Assembly (NCBI GenBank): GCA_021731215.1 | Contig: JAKFXU010000017.1 | Span: 1-8,624 of the forward strand | Direction: 5' to 3' | Length of the DNA: 8,624 bases | Source of the DNA: Rhodoferax sp. | GTDB taxonomy: Bacteria > Pseudomonadota > Gammaproteobacteria > Burkholderiales > Burkholderiaceae_C | Shown here: positions 1 to 5,174 of the stretch, one piece after another | Numbering within the stretch: position 1 is the stretch's first letter | How the letters are laid out: every line of letters starts with the position of its first letter | The notes under the pieces: generated by a model | What the model was told of the DNA's origin: nothing | Seen by the model: only the letters and a program-made list of their open reading frames with translations | The model's database searches: none | Made by a program: the position numbers and the translations under genes

Positions 1-16
1 AGTATAGGAAATCGCC

Positions 17-1672
17 TCAGTCCACCGTTTGGCGCATCGCCAGATGGCGCTCCTGGCGCTGCGCCAGCGTTTTGGTGCCCGGCGCAAGGGCCGCCTCCCG
101 TTTGGGCAACAGCCCTTGGAGCGCCCTCGGACTGGCGCGCGCGCCGCTGGCCAGATAGTCGGCCAGCAGGGTGCGTTGCACCGTGGCCGCAGGCAGGCGA
201 CGCTCGATGGCAAGGTAGTCAAACAGGGCGTCCACCAGCGCCTCGGGCGTGAAACCGCTGGTTTGGCGGCTGGTGCGCCACAGCCAGTCGGCAAAAGCGA
301 GGAAGGTGTAAAAGGGCGAAGGCGACGCGGCACGGGCATCGGATGTGTTTTCGATGCTGGCGTCAACGCCCGCCCCCAGCAAAAACGCCAGCGTATGCGT
401 GAAGCGTCCCGAGTTGGCCACCAGGTCCCAGTAGCGAGAAAAGCGCGTAAAGCGCTGCAGCGTGGCCGCCTCCACCGCCCCGGTACTTTGCACGGTGTAG
501 GGTGGCTGCGGGTCATACACCATGGCGTAGGCCACGCTGTGGCGCGCAATCGGCGTGCCGCGCAGGCGCTTCAAAATACCGAGCTGGATTTCATGCGGAC
601 CCAGCGCGTGGAGGCGGTCAAAACCGGCGCCAAAGCTGGCCAGCGTTTCACCCGGCAGGCCAAAGATCAGGTCGGCGTGCAGGTGCGCATGAGAGCACGC
701 CATCAGCCAGCGCAAATTGGCCTCGGTTTTGGCGTTGTCCTGCCGACGCGAAATGCGCTGCTGCACCTCGGCGTTGAAACTTTGCACCCCCACCTCCAAC
801 TGCAGCACGCCGGGCGGGAATTGCGCGATCATGTGCTTGAGGCGATCCGGCAGTTGGTCGGGAATGACTTCGAAATGCACGAACAGTTCGCCTGCCGCGT
901 CGGTCGCCCCGGGCGCCGGCAGCCGGTCCAGAAAAAATTGCAGGATGCGCACCGAAGCGTCGATTTTGAGATTGAAGGTGCGGTCCACAAACTTGAAATT
1001 GCGCGCACCGCGCTCATACAACATCTGCATTTGCGCGAGGAACGCGTCCAGATCGAACGCCCAGGCCGTCTTGTCGAGCGAACTCAGGCAGAACTCGCAC
1101 TTGAAGGGGCAGCCGCGCGAGGCCTCGACGTAGAGCAGCCGGTGCGCCAGATCGGCCTCGCTGTACTCCGCGTAAGGCAGGGCAATCTGATCCAGTGGCG
1201 GCTGCTCGCCGGGGATGATTTTCATCAGCGGCTGCGGCCCGTGCAGCAGGGCGCGGCACAGTCCGGCAAAGCTGACGTCGCCCCAGCCGGTGATGACATG
1301 GTCCGCCAGCCGCACGATCTCCTGCTCCTCGACCTCATGGCTGACCTCGGGCCCGCCCAGCACCACCTTGACATCAGGGCGCGCCGCCTTGAGCCGGCGC
1401 ACGACGCCGGTGGTCTGCGCCACGTTCCAGATGTACACGCCAAAACCAACGATCTGCGTCGCACCGGGTGCCGGCTCCCCCAGCAGCGCCAGCAACTCGT
1501 CGGCGATCTCCTGCGGCTGGCGCGCAATCGTGAACTCGCGCAGCACCGTCCGTAGCTTCAAGTCCCCCATATTGGCCAGCAGATAGCGCAAACCCAAGGA
1601 CGCGTGGATGTACTTGGCATTCAGGGTGCACAAGACGATGGCGGGGGAATCGGGCGACTGCGGGGAAACCAT
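17..1672 (-). CDS. B12-binding domain / radical SAM protein (DUF4080 type)
   Basis: A 551-residue protein with the layout of cobalamin-binding radical SAM enzymes. Residues about 10-140 resemble a B12-binding Rossmann domain ([17 protein letters not shown] near the N-terminus, VVLGGPEVS at 103-111, ITGWGD at 127-132). The radical SAM core follows, with the [4Fe-4S] cysteines C188, C192 and C195 in GCPFKCEFC; later come LQLEVGVQS and the [13 protein letters not shown] segment typical of the barrel. The C-terminal ~170 residues look like the DUF4080 extension seen in this family. The B12 domain lacks an obvious DxHxxG motif, so cobalamin may be bound base-on or not at all. The substrate cannot be told from sequence; these proteins are often annotated only as B12-binding radical SAM proteins. 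It is divergently oriented from hsdM with 17 bp between the start codons. The ATG at 1672 is preceded by a -10-like GATAAT and no Shine-Dalgarno, which supports this start. Confidence 0.9.
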   Translation of the reverse strand: MVSPQSPDSPAIVLCTLNAKYIHASLGLRYLLANMGDLKLRTVLREFTIARQPQEIADELLALLGEPAPGATQIVGFGVYIWNVAQTTGVVRRLKAARPDVKVVLGGPEVSHEVEEQEIVRLADHVITGWGDVSFAGLCRALLHGPQPLMKIIPGEQPPLDQIALPYAEYSEADLAHRLLYVEASRGCPFKCEFCLSSLDKTAWAFDLDAFLAQMQMLYERGARNFKFVDRTFNLKIDASVRILQFFLDRLPAPGATDAAGELFVHFEVIPDQLPDRLKHMIAQFPPGVLQLEVGVQSFNAEVQQRISRRQDNAKTEANLRWLMACSHAHLHADLIFGLPGETLASFGAGFDRLHALGPHEIQLGILKRLRGTPIARHSVAYAMVYDPQPPYTVQSTGAVEAATLQRFTRFSRYWDLVANSGRFTHTLAFLLGAGVDASIENTSDARAASPSPFYTFLAFADWLWRTSRQTSGFTPEALVDALFDYLAIERRLPAATVQRTLLADYLASGARASPRALQGLLPKREAALAPGTKTLAQRQERHLAMRQTVD

Positions 1673-1689
1673 GCCGGTATTATCAAACC
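1673..1689. promoter_or_regulatory. 17-bp divergent start region with back-to-back -10-like elements
   Basis: The whole gap between the radical SAM ATG (minus) and the hsdM ATG (plus) is 17 bp. On the plus strand it holds TATTAT (1678-1683) followed by 6 nt and the hsdM ATG. On the minus strand the overlapping GATAAT is followed by 6 nt and the radical SAM ATG. There is no room for a Shine-Dalgarno on either side. A loose -35 match (TTGAGC, 19-nt spacer) can be found for the minus direction; none is convincing for the plus direction. The reading as a symmetric, bidirectional promoter giving leaderless messages is inference. Confidence 0.45.
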
Positions 1690-1832
1690 ATGAACAAAGA
1701 ACAGCTCAAGAAGCTCGAAGTCGACCTCTGGCGCGCCGCCGACAGCCTGTGCGCCAACTCCGACCTGAAAGCGAGCGAATACTCGACCCCCGTGCCGGGC
1801 CTGATCTTCCTGAAGTTTTCCGACAACATGAA

Positions 1833-2087
1833 CCTAGAAACCGCAGTTGGACGTGCCGGAGTGGACTGCTGGCGGCGTGTCTGGGTAGGCTCGACAACGC
1901 AGTTGTAGGGTGGGCAAAGCGCAGCGTGCCCACCAACTTCATCCGTTCCAACAAACCAGTCCGTGGGCACGCTGCGCTTTGCCCACCCTACGGCTGTCAC
2001 CCAAAAGGTGAACTCGTGCGCGGGTACAGAAGTGAGTGTTCATGCGGCCTTGCAAGCGGAAATGAGCGGTCAACTGCGGTTTCTAGG
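1833..2087. mobile_element. MITE-like element, copy 1 (255 bp), inserted in hsdM
   Basis: The element is bounded by perfect 17-bp terminal inverted repeats: CCTAGAAACCGCAGTTG at 1833-1849 and its complement ending at 2087. It encodes no transposase. Its last 95 bp match copy 2 (4073-4167) at 92 of 95 positions by hand count; its first 68 bp match more loosely, about 52 of 68. The middle is unrelated to copy 2 and consists of a REP doublet (1905-1991). The flanking 5-mers are ATGAA (1828-1832) and TTGAA (2088-2092), a target duplication with one mismatch. Ends starting CCTAG plus a 5-bp duplication resemble IS1380-family elements such as ISEcp1, so mobilisation by an IS1380-type transposase is a reasonable inference. 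Confidence 0.85.
1905..1991. repeat. Inverted doublet of a GTAG-headed REP sequence
   Basis: Positions 1905-1933 and 1963-1991 form a perfect 29-bp inverted repeat with a 29-nt spacer. Each arm is also a hairpin by itself: a GTAG head, then GGTGGGCA, a 10-nt loop AAGCGCAGCG, then TGCCCACC (8-bp stem in the left arm, 7 bp in the right). A GTAG tetranucleotide followed by a GC-rich hairpin is the known signature of REP sequences processed by RAYT (Y1/HUH, IS200/IS605-related) transposases. The two heads face outward. The doublet occupies the core of MITE copy 1, exactly where copy 2 has unrelated sequence. Confidence 0.8.
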
Positions 2088-2866
2088 TTGAAACCGCCAT
2101 CCTGGCCGAATACCAGAAACTCAAGGGTGGACGGCGTGAAGAGAAGCTGTCCGGCATCGCCATCAGGCAATGCGGCTTCTACCTGCCCGACCACGCCCGC
2201 TACAGCCACCTGCTGAACCTGCCCGAGAAGGAAGACATCGCCAATGCTCTCAAAAAAGCCATGCAAGCTATTGAGGAATACCAACCGGAGCTGGCCGGCG
2301 TGCTGCCGCAGGACGAATACTTTCGCCTCACCCGCTCCGCGCAAAACAATGGGTTGGCGCAGCGCCTGCTGAAAATATTTTCTGACATTCCGCTGGATGC
2401 GGGTGGTGACCTGTTTGGCAAGATTTACGAATACTTTCTGGCCAATTTCGCCATGAGCGAGGGCCAGGTCGGCGGCGAGTTTTTCACGCCGCGCTCGGTC
2501 GTCAAACTGATGGTGAAAATCATCGAGCCCCATGGCGACAAGTGTTTGACCCGGCCTGCGGCTCGGGCGGCATGTTCGTGCAATCGGCCGAATTCATTGC
2601 CGCGCACCGCGATGACCTGGCCGCGCAAGGCAAGGCCCAAGACAGCATCTACGTCTATGGCCAGGAGAAAACGCTGGAAACCGTCAAGCTCGCCAAGATG
2701 AACCTGGCCGTCAACGGCCTGCCGCGCAACAAAACCAAGCTCAAAAAATCCGAGGCCGGGCTGGAGACCGTGCCCAACGCCAACTACCTGTGGATCAACC
2801 TGTTTGCCACCTCGCTCAAACCCCAAGGCCGCGCCGCGCTGGTCATGGCCAACAGCGCCAGCGACG

Positions 2867-2894
2867 CCCGCCACTCCGAGGCGGGTTTTTCTTT
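2867..2894 (+). terminator. Rho-independent terminator at the truncated end of hsdM
   Basis: The stem is CCCGCC (2867-2872) paired with GGCGGG (2880-2885), with a 7-nt loop ACTCCGA, followed by TTTTTCTTT. The left arm and loop are still hsdM codons (the DARHSEA stretch), while the T tract lies beyond the point where hsdM homology ends. The terminator is therefore formed across the junction. It would stop plus-strand transcripts before they run antisense into the toxin-antitoxin pair. The minus strand has no T tract after the stem, so it works in one direction only. Confidence 0.7.
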
Positions 2895-2912
2895 GGTCAA
2901 CCGAGAAGCGAA

Positions 2913-3263
2913 TCAGGCTGCTTTTCGATGCGACACGCGAGGCGCGGGCGCCGCTGCCTCGTCGGCTTTGGCACGCTGCACTTGTTCGGCATAGTCACGC
3001 GCAATCATCTTCAGTTCGCTCGCGGCAAAGCGCTTGAGAACCTGACGCATCAGGGTCTGGTAGCCCATGCCGCCGTTGATGGTGGCAATGTTCTTGAAGT
3101 CATCAATCAGCGATTCGGGCAACCGGATGGATATCAACTTCAAGCCTAGCGCCTCGTCTACGGCGACGTCATGCTCGGGGCCCACGGCCACGGCGTACTG
3201 TTCATCGGCGCCCAACAGGCGGTCATCCCAAGCTTCTGGGGTTCCGGTAATTTTCTTGCTCAT
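2913..3263 (-). CDS. CopG/BrnA-like ribbon-helix-helix antitoxin
   Basis: A 116-residue protein starting at the ATG at 3263, chosen because AGGAG lies 7 nt upstream (complement of 3271-3275). An upstream in-frame ATG at 3293 would add ten residues without a ribosome-binding site. Residues 42-48 (KLISIRL) look like the DNA-binding beta strand of a ribbon-helix-helix fold, followed by two helices (about 49-61 and 67-80, the second containing GMGYQTLMRQVLKRF). This pattern fits CopG/BrnA-type antitoxins. The N-terminal ~40 residues (AWDDRLLGADEQ) are usual in this subgroup and may contact the toxin; the C-terminus is Ala- and charge-rich. It lies 74 bp downstream of the toxin frame in the same direction, the toxin-first order seen in brnTA-like operons. 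It probably represses its own promoter, as relatives do. The gene is intact although the toxin is frameshifted. Confidence 0.82.
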   Translation of the reverse strand: MSKKITGTPEAWDDRLLGADEQYAVAVGPEHDVAVDEALGLKLISIRLPESLIDDFKNIATINGGMGYQTLMRQVLKRFAASELKMIARDYAEQVQRAKADEAAAPAPRVSHRKAA

Positions 3264-3270
3264 GGCGGTT

Positions 3271-3275
3271 CTCCT
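3271..3275 (-). promoter_or_regulatory. Ribosome-binding site of the antitoxin gene
   Basis: AGGAG on the minus strand, 7 nt before the ATG at 3263. It decides between the two in-frame ATGs (3263 and 3293) and is the only strong Shine-Dalgarno I see in the window. Confidence 0.75.
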
Positions 3276-3337
3276 GGTGTCAGAGTGAGTCATCTATTCA
3301 AAGTAAGCGAACGAGATGTATCTACAGCCACGGCCAG

Positions 3338-3632
3338 TCAAATTGGCTTGGCCCGCGCCCCGTAAACACGCACCTCATCGGCATTGGGCACATAGGCCGA
3401 CTTGATGCTGATCTGCTGGCCGTCGTTCATGAAGCACACTTTCAGGCGGCGGCCGTAGTCGTTTTCAGAAATAAACCAAAGGGTAACGGGGTCGGTTTTA
3501 TGATCCTCCCGCGTGTCTTCCAGAAAGGAGTGGGTACGGTTGGTAAAACATTCGTAGATATCGTTCTCGCTGACCGGCGGCGTTTTCAGCGTGAGCTTTT
3601 GCCTGATTTTTTTGGGACAAATAGAGTTTCAT
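3338..3632 (-). pseudogene. Frameshifted BrnT/DUF4258-like toxin
   Basis: The start is ATG at 3632 (MKLYLSQK) and the frame breaks in a run of seven A (complement of 3607-3613). Counting six A instead gives one continuous 97-residue protein ending at TGA 3338. It reads through KIRQKL, SENDIYECF (21-29), FLEDTREDHKTDP (36-48), LWFISENDYGRRLKVCF (51-67), ISIKSAY (74-80) and EVRVY (86-90). Small proteins with this TRExxKTDP...WFIxETxxGRxLKV pattern are, as I recall, often labelled ADP-ribosyl-(dinitrogen reductase) hydrolase. They sit beside a BrnA/CopG antitoxin and behave like toxin partners, probably RNases of the BrnT/RelE fold. As written, translation from 3632 enters the wrong frame after codon 9, so no active toxin is made unless the A run is a sequencing error or slips. 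Confidence 0.75.
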
Positions 3633-3828
3633 GGTCTTGAAAATTGGGCTGCCGGAATGGCGATTGTATATACACGAAACTCGGCGAACTTGAATTACCA
3701 GCCTAAATCCGACGGTTTTTGAAGGCCTTGTTTGCGAATAATCACCAAACGGGCCTTTGATGAACTCGGGCTTTATCAGTTTGAACCACTGCAGCCACCC
3801 TCTATCATCAACATCCACGCCGAACTTC
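3633..3828. other. AT-richer spacer between toxin and hsdR remnant
   Basis: I find no recognisable gene in this ~196-bp stretch. A minus-strand frame starting at 3830 runs through it, but its first ~66 residues match nothing I know and it enters the toxin only in the frameshifted frame. On the plus strand an ATG at 3760 opens a frame that runs into the hsdR remnant. The base composition is more AT-rich than the flanking genes. The likely promoter of the toxin-antitoxin pair lies here. Confidence 0.5.
3665..3694 (-). promoter_or_regulatory. Putative promoter and operator of the toxin-antitoxin pair
   Basis: On the minus strand, TTCAAG (complement of 3689-3694) and TATACA (complement of 3665-3670) are 18 nt apart and end 32 nt before the toxin ATG. 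The -10 is embedded in a perfect 10-bp palindrome, TGTATATACA (3665-3674), a plausible half of an operator for the ribbon-helix-helix antitoxin. The promoter match is moderate and the operator role is inference. Confidence 0.35.
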
Positions 3829-3928
3829 ATTACCGAACACCAGATCGAGCAGGCGCTGCAGCAGCGCCTGTAGCATGTGTGCGGTTTTGACGTGCTGGAG
3901 TGCTATACGGCCGATCCGGCCGATTTGA

Positions 3929-3933
3929 ATGAT
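3929..3933. repeat. 5-bp target-site duplication, left copy
   Basis: ATGAT directly precedes the element end CCTAG and is repeated directly after the other end at 4168-4172. Removing one copy plus the element restores the hsdR codons L-N-D-G-S-G, which supports a true transposition event of 5-bp stagger. Confidence 0.85.
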
Positions 3934-4167
3934 CCTAGAAACCGCAGTTGGACGTGCCCGAGTGGGCCGTCATGGGGTGTTCTGGCAAGGCGTGACAACG
4001 CGGCGGGCTACTGCCCGCAAGGAGGAGCAACGCCGCCAGAGCGCGCCAGGGCGGCTCAATCGGGCACGTAGCGCTGTCACCCAAAAGGTGAACTCGTTCG
4101 TGAGTACAGAAGTGAGTGTTCATGCGGCCTTGCAAGCGGAAATGAGCGGTCAACTGCGGTTTCTAGG
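3934..4167. mobile_element. MITE-like element, copy 2 (234 bp), inserted in hsdR
   Basis: This copy has the same 17-bp perfect terminal inverted repeats as copy 1, in the same orientation, and is flanked by a perfect ATGAT duplication. No transposase is encoded. The first 68 bp and last 95 bp align with copy 1 without gaps. The core (about 4002-4072, 71 bp) is unrelated to copy 1's REP doublet but also folds: CGGGC-TACT-GCCCG, a GCCGCC/GGCGGC pair, and GCTAC-TGCCCG matching CGGGCA-CGTAGC across the core. The 3' arm contains a small conserved hairpin, TCACC-CAAAA-GGTGA. Confidence 0.88.
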
Positions 4168-4325
4168 ATGATGGCTCGGGCCGGCTGGACAAGCGCGATA
4201 TACTGCTGCCCGCGCGCCTGAAGGCGGCAGCGCTCAAGCTGAACCCGCAGATCCCGGCAACGTGTTCCACCTGGTACTGGACCACGCCGCGCAGGGGCGC
4301 CAGTGGGCGGCATGATGCATCCCGT

Positions 4326-4337
4326 TATTATCCAAGC
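4326..4337 (+). promoter_or_regulatory. -10-like element at the alanyl-tRNA editing gene start
   Basis: TATTAT (4326-4331) is followed by exactly 6 nt and then the ATG at 4338, with no Shine-Dalgarno. I see no good -35. The spacing is that of a transcription start on the A of the ATG, matching the arrangement at hsdM. Confidence 0.4.
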
Positions 4338-5105
4338 ATGACGCAAGACCTGTTTCGCACCGACGCTTACCTGGCCGAGTGCCGCGCCACGGTGGTGGCC
4401 ATCACGTCCCAGGGCATCGTGCTCGACCGCACCGTGTTTTACCCGCTCGGGGGCGGCCAAGCCGGCGATACCGGCCTGCTGATACGCGACGACGGCAGCC
4501 AAATCGCGATTGTTGACACCCGCAAGGGCAAGGCTGCAGACGGCAGTTTCAATCATGAAATAGGCCATTTTCCGGCGCCCGAATTACTCAGCCAGTTGTT
4601 GCATCAGACGCCGCCAGCCGGCCTCAGGCTGGCGCTGGGCGAGTGCGTCACCGCCCGCCTCGACTGGGCCCGGCGCCTGCGCCTGATGCGCTTTCACAGC
4701 GCCACCCATCTGCTGTGCCATCTGGTGCCGCAGTTGGTGAACGGCTGCTCGATCACGCCCGACTATGCGCGGCTGGACTTCAACATGACCGCCGCGCTGG
4801 ACAAGGAGCTACTTTCCGCCGGCATCGCGCGGCTGGTGGCGGCGGCCTACCCTTTGCGCGTGGGCAGCATCAGCGACGCCGAGCTGGACGCCAATCCGGC
4901 GCTGGTGAAAAGCATGTCGGTGCAGCCGCCGCGCGGCAGCGGCACCATTCGCACCATCCGCATTGGCAGCCAAGAACTGATCGACTTGCAGCCCTGCGGT
5001 GGCACCCATGTGGCCAACACGGCAGAAATTGGGCCGGTCATCGTGACCAAGATCGAAAAGAAATCAGCCAGCACGCGCCGGGTGGTGCTGGGCTTTGCCA
5101 CCTGA
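4338..5105 (+). CDS. alaX: Alanyl-tRNA editing protein (AlaX type)
   Basis: A 255-residue free-standing homologue of the editing domain of alanyl-tRNA synthetase. It should hydrolyse mischarged Ser-tRNA(Ala), and perhaps Gly-tRNA(Ala), in the cytoplasm. An N-terminal beta-barrel region carries the glycine-rich motif FYPLGGGQAGDTG (G38-Q41). The catalytic domain has the zinc ligands H120 and H124 (HSATH) and C220 and H224 (CGGTH). The length fits the medium AlaX class: it has the barrel but not the C-terminal C-Ala domain of the longest class. Start at ATG 4338 is supported by the -10-like element just upstream and by normal N-terminal length. It directly borders the restriction-modification scar on its left and is followed by a 69-bp gap before the reductase gene. 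Function is well supported by the motifs; exact substrate preference is inferred. Confidence 0.93.
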   Translation: MTQDLFRTDAYLAECRATVVAITSQGIVLDRTVFYPLGGGQAGDTGLLIRDDGSQIAIVDTRKGKAADGSFNHEIGHFPAPELLSQLLHQTPPAGLRLALGECVTARLDWARRLRLMRFHSATHLLCHLVPQLVNGCSITPDYARLDFNMTAALDKELLSAGIARLVAAAYPLRVGSISDAELDANPALVKSMSVQPPRGSGTIRTIRIGSQELIDLQPCGGTHVANTAEIGPVIVTKIEKKSASTRRVVLGFAT

Positions 5106-5174
5106 GCCACGGGCAATGACGCAGGCCACACCGCGTGCTGGAACTTTGCGCCCAGGCGCCACTCACATAGTGCA

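Larger units (their letters stand above)
1690..2884 (+). pseudogene. hsdM: Broken type I restriction-modification methyltransferase subunit
   Basis: This is a remnant of the DNA-methylating subunit of a type I restriction system. The N-terminal helical domain starts at ATG 1690 ([18 protein letters not shown]) and runs to [10 protein letters not shown], where a 255-bp element interrupts it. Homology resumes at 2090 (ETAILAEYQKLKG) and continues through GGEFFTPRSVVKLM. At about 2541 one base is missing, so the AdoMet motif DPACGSGG (from 2548) lies in the next frame. After LAKMNLAVNGL (near 2718) the protein jumps directly to PRNKTKLKKSEAG. In family members as I know them, about 50 residues lie here, including the catalytic NPP[FY] motif IV. 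Homology then stops after SDARHSEA at about 2883, short of the remaining C-terminus. The four lesions together make methyltransferase activity essentially impossible. The first ~48 codons could still be translated as a short peptide. Confidence 0.92.
3829..4256 (+). pseudogene. hsdR: N-terminal remnant of type I restriction endonuclease subunit
   Basis: Two pieces of one reading frame flank a mobile element. The left piece reads ITEHQIEQALQQRL, then TAG (3871-3873), then HVCGFDVLECYTADPADLND. The right piece (from 4170) reads DGSGRLDKRDILLPARLKAAALKLNPQIP. Joined after removing the element and one copy of the 5-bp target duplication, they give the LNDGSGRLDKRD sequence expected near the N-terminus of one family of type I R subunits. 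The TAG sits where CAG would complete LQH, so it is probably a C-to-T nonsense change. Homology ends at about 4256, leaving fewer than 70 residues of a subunit that is normally around a thousand. The helicase and nuclease domains are absent. The true start is uncertain; an in-frame ATG lies at 3760. Confidence 0.82.

Noticed and set aside
29..1555. 508-codon open frame on the plus strand
   Set aside because: It is antisense to the radical SAM gene, whose motifs are clear; the translation is Arg/Gln/His-rich, as expected of a shadow frame in GC-rich DNA.
1683..2216. Open frames in both strands of MITE copy 1 with peptides like [10 protein letters not shown] and GHAALCPPY
   Set aside because: These are translations of the REP doublet and MITE arms, not proteins; they break at the element boundaries and lack ribosome-binding sites.
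3498..3830. 110-codon minus-strand frame covering the spacer and toxin start
   Set aside because: It contains the toxin's first nine codons but then runs in the wrong frame through the toxin body; the upstream part matches no family I know and overlaps the hsdR remnant antisense.
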